Part shown: in pieces, positions 25,219 to 32,939 of the stretch
How positions within the stretch are numbered: position 1 is the first letter of the stretch
Layout of the letters: every line of letters begins with the position of its first letter
Assembly (NCBI GenBank): GCA_013388895.1
Contig: JACAEK010000037.1
Coordinates: 1-42,681, forward strand
Origin: Candidatus Bathyarchaeota archaeon
GTDB taxonomy: Archaea > Thermoproteota > Bathyarchaeia > Bathyarchaeales > Bathycorpusculaceae
Length of the DNA: 42,681 bases
Direction of reading: 5' to 3'
Made by a program: the position numbers and the translations under genes
The notes under the pieces: model-generated
What the model saw: only the letters and a program-made list of their open reading frames with translations
The model's database searches: none
Told to the model about the DNA's origin: nothing

Positions 25219-25237
25219 AGACCTTTGCGTTGAAGAA
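25219..25237 (+). other. Anticodon-loop intron (19 nt, position 37/38) of tRNA-Arg(UCU)
   Basis: This is a strict BHB site. The anticodon stem forms the outer helix, CTTC/GAAG the central 4-bp helix, TAA and AAA the two 3-nt bulges, and GAC/GTT the inner helix closing a CTTTGC loop. Cleavage after the second base of each bulge leaves the loop CTTCTAA. Confidence 0.93.
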
Positions 25238-25289
25238 AGCTGAAAGTCCTGGGTTCAAATCCCAGCGGACCCGCCAAAAGCAAACATGG

Positions 25290-26117
25290 CTATGATGTGA
25301 AAAATGGATATATTAATCTAAGTCCAGCGAGGACTGCAATTAGGGAAAGAATTTTTCTTACGAATTTTCCTTTTATGCGTTTGGCAAGCAAACAGCCCAT
25401 TTGGGCTCCGATAACTGTGCCTATTGTTATTGGGAGTGCATACTCGATTAGAATGTTATTCAAAAAGCCATGGGCTGCTACTCCAACACCATTGGTGACA
25501 GCCATGGCGAACTCGGAGCTCGCCACCGCTATGTGGGGAGGGATGCCTAGGAGAATCATTGTTGAGACGTCGGTTATTCCACCTCCTAATCCTGATAAGC
25601 CTGTCATAAGCCCTCCAAAGAAACTGCTGGTTAATGCGAGGCGAGAGCTGCGAAGAGCATATTTGATAGTTTTTCCCTCTGGGTCAGTTCGATTTCTTGT
25701 CCATTTCATGTTCATCTTATTTGCTTCCAGTTTTTCTTCTGAACAGGGGGTTTCTTTATTTTTTATGACTAGCACAGAAATTAGGATTATGAAAATGCCG
25801 CAAATGCCCGCTAAGAAGTTTTGAGGCAGAAGTGTAGTTATGTAGGCGCCTAAAATGACTCCTGGGACATCAAGTACGTCATAGAGTAAACCTAGTTTAT
25901 AGTCGACTCGCTTTTGCCTAATGTAGCCGAGAGTAGAGGAAAACGTTGTACCACAGATGGCTATCAAACTGACTGCAATAGCGTTTTGAGCTGGTAACTT
26001 GAAAAACAGAATTAAAACGGGAACTATGATAAAGCCTCCTCCAAGACCGACCATAGATGAGGGTACTCCAACTATGAAGCCTGTTAGCAAGATTAGAAGA
26101 GCTTCAACGAGATTCAT
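25290..26117 (-). CDS. TauE/SafE-family membrane permease
   Basis: The 275-residue protein has about eight helices and the internal duplication of the sulfite/organosulfonate exporter family. Each half carries the Gly-rich signature: GVPSSMVGLGGGFIIVPVL near the N-terminus and GGLMTGLSGLGGGITDVSTM in the middle, in both cases a GLGGG motif. It is predicted to export sulfite, sulfoacetate or a related anion; the actual substrate cannot be read. Length is normal. It ends 14 nt after the tRNA-Arg gene on the opposite strand. The ribosome binding site is weak. Confidence 0.88.
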   Translation of the reverse strand: MNLVEALLILLTGFIVGVPSSMVGLGGGFIIVPVLILFFKLPAQNAIAVSLIAICGTTFSSTLGYIRQKRVDYKLGLLYDVLDVPGVILGAYITTLLPQNFLAGICGIFIILISVLVIKNKETPCSEEKLEANKMNMKWTRNRTDPEGKTIKYALRSSRLALTSSFFGGLMTGLSGLGGGITDVSTMILLGIPPHIAVASSEFAMAVTNGVGVAAHGFLNNILIEYALPITIGTVIGAQMGCLLAKRIKGKFVRKILSLIAVLAGLRLIYPFFTS

Positions 26118-26123
26118 TGTAAC

Positions 26124-26414
26124 CTACGTGAAAAATAGTCTAGATGATTTAAATGTTTTCTCAACACGCAAGAGTCTACAAGGGTTTTTATTGAGAGCTT
26201 TCGTGAATTTTTTGGCGATTTTCTCTACTGCTTCTTTGTAGAAGTCTCCGAAAGTTCTGTAAAGAAATTTGACCAAATCGTAGAGGATCAACCGTGCAAA
26301 CGATGCCATGAAGCGCTCTATTTTTCTAAGGGCAAGTTGAGCAAGTCTGCTACTGATAACACGCCCTACGTAACCTTTAAGCGCTTGTCTGTGAGTACTT
26401 TCAAGAGAAGCCAC
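26124..26414 (-). CDS. Possible small basic protein downstream of membrane gene
   Basis: The frame from GTG 26414 encodes 96 residues rich in Lys, Arg and Phe, with amphipathic helices (RLAQLALRKIERFMASFARL, then YKEAVEKIAKKFTKAL). It overlaps the end of the upstream membrane-protein gene by 49 nt and has no ribosome binding site. It could be a real small protein, a later-starting one, or a chance open frame. I do not recognise a family. Confidence 0.25.
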   Translation of the reverse strand: MASLESTHRQALKGYVGRVISSRLAQLALRKIERFMASFARLILYDLVKFLYRTFGDFYKEAVEKIAKKFTKALNKNPCRLLRVEKTFKSSRLFFT

Positions 26415-26950
26415 ATGTAACCAATCAATAAGAGCGCGTGAAAGTAAATAGGCACGGAAGATTGGATGGCTATACTACTGTATGAAGAAACAACAAGTAA
26501 CATACTGTATATAATGGAAGGAACAAATGATATCAAAATGATCCATAGCAGTGCTACATGTTTGTTGTACCACCCTAATATTCTCATTTGCATTGGTTGA
26601 GCCCCTACGGCATCCCAATAATGTTGCCACCCAAGCCAGTATCGTTCATATTCATTACTGCTTTCTTTGCTCTTGTATCCAACCAAGCTTGTGATCATTT
26701 TTGCAGCAATTTCTTCTTTCAGATACTTGCTTATTAATGTAGAATTGTACTGGTCCCATATGTATCGAAAGATAAAAGGCGAAACCAGCATCGGCAAAAT
26801 GCAGAGAATATCATACATGCCATAGGTGATTAGATATCCATAAGCAAACGAAAGCGCAAGTAGCAAAATGTGAAAGAGCTGTAGTTGGCGCTCGCCAAAT
26901 CTGACAATTTCTCCTCTTAAAGCGTGATATTCCGCTAAGACAACCTTCAA
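26366..26950 (-). CDS. Four-helix membrane protein, unknown function
   Basis: The 194-residue protein has a short cytoplasmic N-terminus (LAEYHALRGEIVRFGERQLQ), two membrane helices (about 25-60), a soluble middle of about 55 residues rich in Tyr, Trp and charged residues, and two more helices (about 133-185). The EYxALRxEI start followed by a helix pair is one I recall in uncharacterised membrane proteins of accessory regions in bacteria and archaea, without an assigned role. It is flanked by a 535-bp intergenic region upstream. Confidence 0.6.
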   Translation of the reverse strand: MKVVLAEYHALRGEIVRFGERQLQLFHILLLALSFAYGYLITYGMYDILCILPMLVSPFIFRYIWDQYNSTLISKYLKEEIAAKMITSLVGYKSKESSNEYERYWLGWQHYWDAVGAQPMQMRILGWYNKHVALLWIILISFVPSIIYSMLLVVSSYSSIAIQSSVPIYFHALLLIGYMWLLLKVLTDKRLKVT

Positions 26951-27485
26951 TTTGTCCTGAACAGATATCTCAAAGTTTCTGATTGTTTTCTTTCATAGCA
27001 ATCCCAACAGCAATTTAAGATGGTTTTGTATATAGATATATAGCAGAGAATTTGTTTGTTTTGCCGAAATTTCCTTGCACAGCTTATAGTTTCCTTCGTA
27101 TTCAATACGGTTTGTTTTAATGTATGCGAGGTGGCGCGCGCTAATGTTTTTTCACTGTATTAAAGAGTACCGTAAAAAAATACTAACATCGTTGAGGAGA
27201 GCAATCCCTATGTAAGAAAAGAGTTGCTCATGAATAGAAACATCAGCCAACCAGAACTCACAGTTAAGTGGAAAACCAAACTATTTCCAGAATCTATTCA
27301 AAATCAGGCAAAAAAACAAAAACGACCAAGCATACTTGAATCCTAATAGACGGGCCTAGCACTGTTGCACGCACACACGCTTAAGCCTTCCTTGTTCGTT
27401 TTGCGAACGGAAATTTTAAATTAGCAAAGCAATAATAAATGGTAAACACTTTAAGGTTTGACTTATCAGTGTATAAGGGATTGTT
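26951..27485. other. 535-bp intergenic region with only a minor open frame
   Basis: I see no convincing gene here. One short plus-strand frame, 27230-27346, would encode 38 basic residues starting MNRNISQPELTVKW, with GAGGAG more than 25 nt upstream, so translation is doubtful. The right end (27394-27422) holds an inverted repeat next to a TATA-like element and is probably the promoter of the HTH-PRTase gene. Confidence 0.5.
27394..27408. promoter_or_regulatory. Putative operator: inverted repeat beside the HTH-PRTase promoter
   Basis: GTTCG and CGAAC, separated by 5 nt, form an inverted repeat. It lies 2 nt before an AT-rich TATA-like element (AAATTTTAAATT, 27411-27422) and about 80 bp before the start of an HTH-containing regulator. 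An autoregulatory site is plausible but unproven. Confidence 0.35.
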
Positions 27486-28244
27486 ATGAGCACACACGCA
27501 GACGAACTCAAACTTCGCCTAATGACAATAGAACTACTCAGGACAGCAAAATACAAACGCAACATAACCTACCGAGAGCTTGCCTCAAAAACAGGCTTAC
27601 CCGTCACAGTTTTAAGCAGATACGCCAAAGGACATGTTTTGCCAAACACCGCCAGAGCCAAACAGCTTTGGAAAGTATTATCCAAAATTGTCGGTTTAGA
27701 AACAGAACTTCGCAGCAGGATAAAGTTTGACGAAGATGGCTATTTTGACAACACCGATATTATAGGTGACTTTAACATCCTTCAGCAAGCAGCGAATCAT
27801 GCACTTGCGAATTTCGCTGGAAAACGTGTAACAAAAGTATTGACTGCTGCTGTTGACGGCGTTCCCTTGGGAACAATGGTTGCCAATGCGCTCGGAGTAA
27901 ACCTCATAGTGGGGAAAAGAAACAAAGAAGTCGGTGTCAAAGCTTTTCTGGAAGAAACATACATTTTAGGCAAAGATTCAGGCGTAACCATGACGCTTTA
28001 CATCCCCAAAGAAGCCATAAAAAAACGTGACAGCGTCTTAGTTGTTGATGACATGATTAAAACTGGCGAGACCCAAGCTGCTTTGGTCAATTTAATTCGA
28101 AAAGCGAAGGCCGAAATCTCCGGAGTTTTCACGCTCGTAGCTGTCGGAGAAGAATGGAAAAGAAGACTGAAGCTTTCAGGAGAATGCCCAATAGAAGTCA
28201 TAACCTACGTTAAAACTCCTCACGAAGCAGGCTCCCACCTGTAA
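27486..28244 (+). CDS. HTH-phosphoribosyltransferase regulator (GfcR/PyrE-like)
   Basis: The 252-residue protein has an N-terminal helix-turn-helix (about residues 27-75; ITYRELASKTGLPVTVLSRYAKGHVLP) and a C-terminal type I phosphoribosyltransferase domain. The PRPP-binding motif is intact: VLVVDDMIKTGET, near residues 182-194. This architecture matches archaeal orotate-PRTase-like regulators such as haloarchaeal GfcR, which switch sugar or purine genes in response to metabolites. A true PRTase with adenine/xanthine-type substrate is the alternative. An inverted repeat upstream may be its own operator. It is convergent with the HhH gene, 1 nt apart. Confidence 0.85.
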   Translation: MSTHADELKLRLMTIELLRTAKYKRNITYRELASKTGLPVTVLSRYAKGHVLPNTARAKQLWKVLSKIVGLETELRSRIKFDEDGYFDNTDIIGDFNILQQAANHALANFAGKRVTKVLTAAVDGVPLGTMVANALGVNLIVGKRNKEVGVKAFLEETYILGKDSGVTMTLYIPKEAIKKRDSVLVVDDMIKTGETQAALVNLIRKAKAEISGVFTLVAVGEEWKRRLKLSGECPIEVITYVKTPHEAGSHL

Positions 28245-28245
28245 C

Positions 28246-28917
28246 CTAGTGAAAAGCGCTTTTGTCCTTTCTTCGGTAGTCTTTCCCAAGTCTAAGTAAT
28301 GCGGTTTCGAAATTAATGAAGGATTTACCCTTAACTTTGTTTTTAGACCAGAAATTCTTCAATTGTTTTAACGCGTTTTCAGGCGAGTCTGCTCTCGTTA
28401 TTCCGAGTTTTTTGGCTGCCAGAATCACAAGGCTTGTGAGGTTTGGGTCTGCTTTGTTCCAAATGTCGCGAAGTTCTCTGAGGAAAATGCTAACTGTTAC
28501 ATCGCCTATGCCTTTGCCCAGCTTTTTAATTCTCTTTTCTAAATCCCACTTGTCAAAAGCCTTACTATGGAGTAGCGTCAGGCTTCCATCATATTTTTCC
28601 ACAAGATTCTTCATAACTTCTAAGAGTTTGTCTGCAGTTTTGAAATCATAACGTGTATAGTTGCCTTCATCTAATATTTTAACTAAGCCGTCCCAGCCAG
28701 TTTCCAAAATTCGTTTCGGCGTCAAAACGTTATGCTTTTCGAAGCATTTGTATGTTCTAATGACGGACGATTCTTGTATTGGTGCGCCGAAGAGTACAGC
28801 TGCCAAAAACCATTTGAAAATCTCGCTGCCTTTTCCATCTGAAAGGTCTATGCTCAACATCTCAGAGTATTTTTGTCCAAAATTTTCAAGAAAAACTTCT
28901 AACTGCTCTTTTTTCAT
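28246..28917 (-). CDS. HhH-GPD-like DNA glycosylase superfamily protein
   Basis: The 223-residue helical protein has a helix-hairpin-helix (KRIKKLGKGIGDVTVSIFLREL) followed by NKADPNLT, which aligns roughly with the Asp region of the HhH-GPD base-excision enzymes. The N-terminal helices resemble the endonuclease III fold, but there is no C-terminal FeS cysteine cluster and no Lys in the hairpin, so a monofunctional glycosylase or non-catalytic relative is likely. ATG 28917 is preferred over TTG 28929. It is divergent from the mtnA-like operon with a TATA-like TATAAAAATT between them. Confidence 0.6.
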   Translation of the reverse strand: MKKEQLEVFLENFGQKYSEMLSIDLSDGKGSEIFKWFLAAVLFGAPIQESSVIRTYKCFEKHNVLTPKRILETGWDGLVKILDEGNYTRYDFKTADKLLEVMKNLVEKYDGSLTLLHSKAFDKWDLEKRIKKLGKGIGDVTVSIFLRELRDIWNKADPNLTSLVILAAKKLGITRADSPENALKQLKNFWSKNKVKGKSFINFETALLRLGKDYRRKDKSAFH

Positions 28918-28987
28918 GACCTTATCCAACTGTCTAACAATTTTTATACTATCTGCTGCATAAACGGTTTACTGAGGTTCATGCTTA

Positions 28988-30022
28988 ATGAAGACGCGGA
29001 CGATAGAATGGCAAAATGGCACAGTTGTAACAATAGACCAAGCTAAGCTTCCACATGAAAAAGTAGTTCTTGGGTTGAAGAACTGTGAGGAAGTGGCTGA
29101 AGCCATAAAAACCATGAAGATAAGAGGTGCACCCCTTTTAGGAGCAGCGGCAGCCTACGCTTTGGCTTTAACAGCTTACCATTCAAAAGCGAAAAGTCGA
29201 GAAGAATTAATCAGTGAATTAGAAAAAGCGGCTGAAACTGTAAGAGGCACGCGTCCTACGGCTGTAAATCTTTTTTGGGCAATAGATAGAATCTTGGTAA
29301 AAGCCAAAAACTATTCAGGAGACGCTAAGGCTTTGTCTGCCTTTGTTCTCGAGGAAGCCCAGAAAATAGCTGACGAAGACGCTACAGCAAACCGTTCGAT
29401 AGGCAAATATGGCGCTGCCCTTATCAGTGATGGGGACGTTGTTTTGACGCACTGCAACGCTGGAGCTTTAGCTACTGTTGAATATGGCACTGCCTTAGGT
29501 GTGGTAAGAGCCTCTTGGGAACAGGGAAAAAAGATCAGGGTGATTGCCACCGAGACACGTCCAAAATTGCAGGGCGCGAGGTTAACGACTTATGAACTTA
29601 AAAAGGACGGCATACCAGTCACCTTGATTGCTGACAGCGCAGTAGGCTATTTGATGCATAAGCGTCTGATTGACAAAGTTGTTGTCGGAGCTGACAGAAT
29701 AGTTCGCGATGCAGTTATAAACAAAATTGGCACGTTTGCAATAGCAGTTTTAGCAAAGGAACATGGCATACCATTCTATGTTGCTGCTCCCAAATCCACA
29801 TTTGATTTGAAGCGCACATCTGCAAATACAGTTGTTGAAGAGAGAAAATCCGAAGAAATAACACATATCGGTTCGCATCGAATTGCTCCAGAAGACGTAG
29901 ACATCATTAATCCAGCCTTTGACATGACTCCGCTGAAATATGTGTCAGCCATAATTTGCGAAAGTGGGATTTTATATAAGGCGGATTTCAATAAGTTAAA
30001 AGCCAGTTTGGGATTCAAATGA
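28988..30022 (+). CDS. MtnA-like aldose-1-phosphate isomerase
   Basis: The 344-residue protein is close to S-methyl-5-thioribose-1-phosphate isomerase of the eIF2B-like fold. Key segments are KIRGAPLLG, RGTRPTAVNLFWAIDR, THCNAGALAT (catalytic Cys), ETRPKLQGARLTTYEL and VVGADRIVRDAVINKIGT (catalytic Asp). It would isomerise methylthioribose-1-phosphate or the 5'-deoxyribose analogue in methionine/adenosyl salvage. The ribose-1,5-bisphosphate isomerase of the archaeal AMP pathway is a related alternative, but these motifs are MtnA-like. The stop overlaps the endA start by 4 nt, so they are coupled. Confidence 0.9.
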   Translation: MKTRTIEWQNGTVVTIDQAKLPHEKVVLGLKNCEEVAEAIKTMKIRGAPLLGAAAAYALALTAYHSKAKSREELISELEKAAETVRGTRPTAVNLFWAIDRILVKAKNYSGDAKALSAFVLEEAQKIADEDATANRSIGKYGAALISDGDVVLTHCNAGALATVEYGTALGVVRASWEQGKKIRVIATETRPKLQGARLTTYELKKDGIPVTLIADSAVGYLMHKRLIDKVVVGADRIVRDAVINKIGTFAIAVLAKEHGIPFYVAAPKSTFDLKRTSANTVVEERKSEEITHIGSHRIAPEDVDIINPAFDMTPLKYVSAIICESGILYKADFNKLKASLGFK

Positions 30023-30576
30023 GCAAAAAGGAGAAGAAAGAGCCCACCATAAGCAGAACTGTAGTGAAAGGTGTACTAACCGAGGAAGGAGTTCAAATTT
30101 CCAAAAAGCAAAATGTGGAAGAAATCACTTCCAGAGGATATGGTGTAACCGAAAAGAACAAGTTTTTGCTCAAGTTTTATGAAGCATTATACCTTCTCGA
30201 TAAGGGTCTGGTGGAAGTCAACGACAGAAAAGGCGAAAAAGTAAATTTTCAAAGTCTTCTGCAACTCTACGAAAGTGTTGACGAAAATGCTTGGGCGAAG
30301 TATTTGGCATATCGGGATTTGCGCAGCCGAGGATACGTGGTTCGAGAAGGTTTCGGTTCAGGTGTTGACTTCCGAGTGTACGAAAGAGGTGATTACAGTA
30401 GGGATACTGCCAAATATCTGGTTTTGAGTGTCCAAGAAGGCAGGCCTATTCTGCTTGAAGATTTAACTCGCGTTATGACACAATCGCAGAGTCTTAAGAA
30501 GGAACTGATTTTGACTGTTATGAATCGCCGCGGAGAAATAGTTTACTATTCAGTTTCGCAATTAGCTATAAAATAA
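30019..30576 (+). CDS. endA: tRNA-splicing endonuclease EndA family, catalytic His missing
   Basis: The 185-residue protein is a two-domain EndA of normal length. The C-terminal catalytic domain has FRVYERG with the catalytic Tyr121 and the Lys region LKKELIL (160/161). At the usual HxKYLV motif, however, it reads T130-A-K-Y-L-V: the catalytic His is Thr. EndA cuts bulge-helix-bulge introns in tRNA by a Tyr/His/Lys RNase A-like mechanism. The change suggests a structural subunit of a heteromeric enzyme, or altered chemistry; a catalytic partner must then lie outside the window. The start overlaps the mtnA-like stop (ATGA), and hisS follows 15 nt later. Confidence 0.88.
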   Translation: MSKKEKKEPTISRTVVKGVLTEEGVQISKKQNVEEITSRGYGVTEKNKFLLKFYEALYLLDKGLVEVNDRKGEKVNFQSLLQLYESVDENAWAKYLAYRDLRSRGYVVREGFGSGVDFRVYERGDYSRDTAKYLVLSVQEGRPILLEDLTRVMTQSQSLKKELILTVMNRRGEIVYYSVSQLAIK

Positions 30577-30591
30577 TGGAGAACACGGTTC

Positions 30592-31902
30592 ATGTCAACT
30601 TTTAAGTCCGTACGCGGAATGCGGGACTTCATGCCTGACGAAGCGAAAGCAATGAGGTTCATTGAGGCTAAGACCCGAAAAATAGCTGAGCTTTATGGTT
30701 ATGGAGAGATTATAACGCCTGTCGTTGAGTCGTATGAGCTTTTGGCGGCGAAGGCAGGCGAAGAAGTGCGGCTAAGAATGTACGCTTTCAAGGATTTAGG
30801 TGAGCGTATGGTTGCTCTGCGACCCGAGTTCACGCCTTCAGTGGCAAGACTTGTGGCAACTACCCTGCGGAATGAGCCAAGACCTTTCAGGCTTTTTTGT
30901 GTGGGCAGCCTTTACCGATATGATGAGCCTCAGCAAGGACGCTACAGGGAGTTTTGGCAGTCAAACTTCGAGTTGATGGGCTCAAACAAGCCAGAAGCTG
31001 ACGCGGAAATAATAATGCTAACGAACAGTCTGATGGAAGCTGTTGGGCTGAAGAAGTATGCTTTGAAAGTGGGGCATGTTGGAGTTTTAAGAGGCATTTT
31101 TAATCAAGAAAAGCTGAATGAGAAAGCAACGAATCAAGTTATGCAATTGATGGATAAGAAAGAGTATGATGATGCGCTTCAGATGGTTAAAGAAGCTGGA
31201 GCATCTAAGAAATGTTTGGAAACTCTTCAGAAGCTGGTTGGGCTGAAAGGCGACAGAGTTTTTGATATTGCAGAAAAAATGGGGGAAACTGTTGAAGGCT
31301 ACGAGCAGTCTGTGGCTGCTGTGGAAAATTTGATGGCGATTCTGAGACTTGTCTCTGAAAGCGAATGCAAAGTGAACATGCGCTTAGACGCTGGTTTTGC
31401 GAGGGGACTTGAGTATTACACTGGAATCATCCTTGAAATCTACATTCCAGAGCTTGATATTGCAATAGGCGGAGGCGGAAGATACGATAAGCTTATTGAA
31501 TTGTTTGGAGGCGAATCCACACCCGCTGTCGGCATCGCCCACGGCATAGAAAGGATAATGTTGGCAATGCAGAAACAGAACGTTCCGCTTCAAACAGAGG
31601 AAAAGAAAAATGTTATGGTAGTTCCAACCAAAGACGAGTTGAAAGGCGAAGCGTTGAAGATTGCTCAAATGCTCCGTGACGCTAATGTCGCAGTAGAGGT
31701 TGAGGTTATGGGAAGAAAAATAGCTAAGGCTTTAGAAGATGCAAACAGACGCAAAGTAGACTATGCAGTTATTGTGGGCGAAAGAGAATTGAAAGAAGAT
31801 GCAGTTATGCTTCGGGATTTGCTGAAACGAGAACAGAACGTTGTAAAAATTGCCAAGATGGTTGAAAAGATAAAAGGCAGCCCAAAAATAGTTGGAACCT
31901 GA
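30592..31902 (+). CDS. hisS: Histidyl-tRNA synthetase
   Basis: The 436-residue class II synthetase charges tRNA-His. Visible motifs are the N-terminal FKSVRGMRDFMPDEA, motif 2 (LRPEFTPSVARLV), the histidine-binding segment (RGLEYYTGIILEIY), and motif 3 (GGGGRYDKLIELFGG followed by GIAHGIERI). A C-terminal anticodon-binding domain starts near residue 335. Length is normal for archaea. TGGAG lies before the ATG. It sits in a probable operon mtnA-like, endA, hisS, GNAT with short gaps of -4, 15 and 2 nt, linking tRNA maturation and charging. Confidence 0.96.
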   Translation: MSTFKSVRGMRDFMPDEAKAMRFIEAKTRKIAELYGYGEIITPVVESYELLAAKAGEEVRLRMYAFKDLGERMVALRPEFTPSVARLVATTLRNEPRPFRLFCVGSLYRYDEPQQGRYREFWQSNFELMGSNKPEADAEIIMLTNSLMEAVGLKKYALKVGHVGVLRGIFNQEKLNEKATNQVMQLMDKKEYDDALQMVKEAGASKKCLETLQKLVGLKGDRVFDIAEKMGETVEGYEQSVAAVENLMAILRLVSESECKVNMRLDAGFARGLEYYTGIILEIYIPELDIAIGGGGRYDKLIELFGGESTPAVGIAHGIERIMLAMQKQNVPLQTEEKKNVMVVPTKDELKGEALKIAQMLRDANVAVEVEVMGRKIAKALEDANRRKVDYAVIVGERELKEDAVMLRDLLKREQNVVKIAKMVEKIKGSPKIVGT

Positions 31903-31904
31903 TT

Positions 31905-32462
31905 ATGCGCCATGATGTATTAGAGAAGGTAAGGCTTGTTGAGCTAAGAAAAGGCAACGCTTCACTGCCTATTTTGAAGTATAAGTATGAAACGTCAGAG
32001 TATTATGACTTGAGGATTCTCCGCGAATCAAAATCTTGGAAAATCGAGTTAGCGCTCAAACCTCTTGGGAAAATTCTGGAGAAATCCTCTGAATCTAAGC
32101 TTTTTCAAGCGTACATCGAAGAGCCGCGTGTTTTTGCTGCGGAATTAAATGGTGAACAAGTGGGTTGGATTGAATTGGGCTACGAAAAGTGGAATAATAG
32201 AATGCGAGTGTGGGAGTTTCTGGTTAAAGAGGAATTTCGCAGAAAGCATGTTGGGACGTTGATGATGAATCATGCTGTTAAACTTGCCAAGGAAAAAGGA
32301 GCACGAATGCTCGTTCTGGAAACTCAATCATGTGATGTTCCGGCTATCGGGTTTTATTTGAACTTTGGTTTTGAACTTATTGGTTTTGACGCTGCCGCAT
32401 ATTCCAACGAAGACATTACAAAAAAGGAAATTAGGTTAGAATTTGGATTAAAAATTCCGTAG
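31905..32462 (+). CDS. GNAT-family N-acetyltransferase
   Basis: The 185-residue protein has a GNAT domain in its C-terminal two thirds: WEFLVKEEFRRKHVGTLMMNHAVKLAKEKGARML is the acetyl-CoA pyrophosphate-binding strand, loop and helix (Q/RxxGxG/A-like, here RRKHVG), and AIGFYLNFGFELIGFD is the family's last motif. It transfers acetyl from acetyl-CoA to an amine; the substrate may be a protein N-terminus or small molecule. It follows hisS by 2 nt, so it is likely cotranscribed. An N-terminal stretch of about 60 residues is outside the domain. Confidence 0.85.
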   Translation: MRHDVLEKVRLVELRKGNASLPILKYKYETSEYYDLRILRESKSWKIELALKPLGKILEKSSESKLFQAYIEEPRVFAAELNGEQVGWIELGYEKWNNRMRVWEFLVKEEFRRKHVGTLMMNHAVKLAKEKGARMLVLETQSCDVPAIGFYLNFGFELIGFDAAAYSNEDITKKEIRLEFGLKIP

Positions 32463-32467
32463 CAGAA

Positions 32468-32932
32468 CTATTTTTCTCTTCTCAGAAAATCACCAATGTC
32501 TAAAATATTCTTCACAACAACTCTGCCTTTTTCCTCATCCAAATCATGTAGTATTTTGCCGAAGCCTAGACACTCGCCATACTGATTCAGAACCAGCGTG
32601 TAAGCGCCCTTCCTCTTTGAGCCTTCTACCTTCACTATTCCCTTTTTGAAAATGTCTCTTCCACAGATGAAAAGCCACGCTGTCTTAACGTCAACAAACA
32701 TCTTGTTTACGTTTTTCTCAGCAACAATCTTCAATAAAATAAAACTTGGGAAGAACTGTCCATTTTTGGTTTTCCCAAGATAAGTTCCCGCATAGAAAAA
32801 ATCTTCTGTTCCAACTAAACGCTTCAGCTTCTGGTTTAGCAGAAAATACCTGTTTTTATTTTCAACTATCAGACTCGTTTCTAGGCTTAGGTGCGCACCA
32901 AATTCTCTTGCAAACTCGTCTAATGGTTTCAT
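32468..32932 (-). CDS. Nip7-like PUA-domain ribosome assembly protein
   Basis: The 154-residue protein has a pre-PUA N-terminal domain and a C-terminal PUA RNA-binding domain (about residues 75-150). The latter holds VDVKTAWLFICGRDIFKKGIV and then LVLNQYGECLGFGKILH, typical of archaeal homologues of Nip7, which helps 60S/50S subunit assembly. It is probably cotranscribed with the upstream NSUN-type methyltransferase, whose stop is 7 nt away, making an RNA-modification pair. It is convergent with the GNAT gene. Length is normal. Confidence 0.75.
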   Translation of the reverse strand: MKPLDEFAREFGAHLSLETSLIVENKNRYFLLNQKLKRLVGTEDFFYAGTYLGKTKNGQFFPSFILLKIVAEKNVNKMFVDVKTAWLFICGRDIFKKGIVKVEGSKRKGAYTLVLNQYGECLGFGKILHDLDEEKGRVVVKNILDIGDFLRREK

Positions 32933-32939
32933 GAAGTGT

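Larger units (their letters stand above)
25164..25276 (+). tRNA. tRNA-Arg(UCU) with two introns
   Basis: Removing 25186-25201 and 25219-25237 leaves a perfect cloverleaf: acceptor GGGTCCG/CGGACCC, D-stem GCGC/GCGC with loop AGCATGGATA, anticodon stem TCAGC/GCTGA with loop CTTCTAA, T-stem CTGGG/CCCAG with loop TTCAAAT, discriminator G and encoded CCA. The anticodon TCT is at 25215-25217, giving arginine (AGA, and probably AGG by wobble). One intron is at the usual 37/38 position and one between D-loop positions 20a and 21. The second type of site is rare outside Thermoproteota-like lineages. Confidence 0.95.

Noticed and set aside
13510-27376. A 12-mer TGTTGCACGCAC occurs near 13512 and near 27364, in both cases upstream of a regulator-like gene.
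   Set aside because: Many 12-nt matches are expected by chance in 43 kb, and the flanks do not match; not reported as a regulatory repeat.
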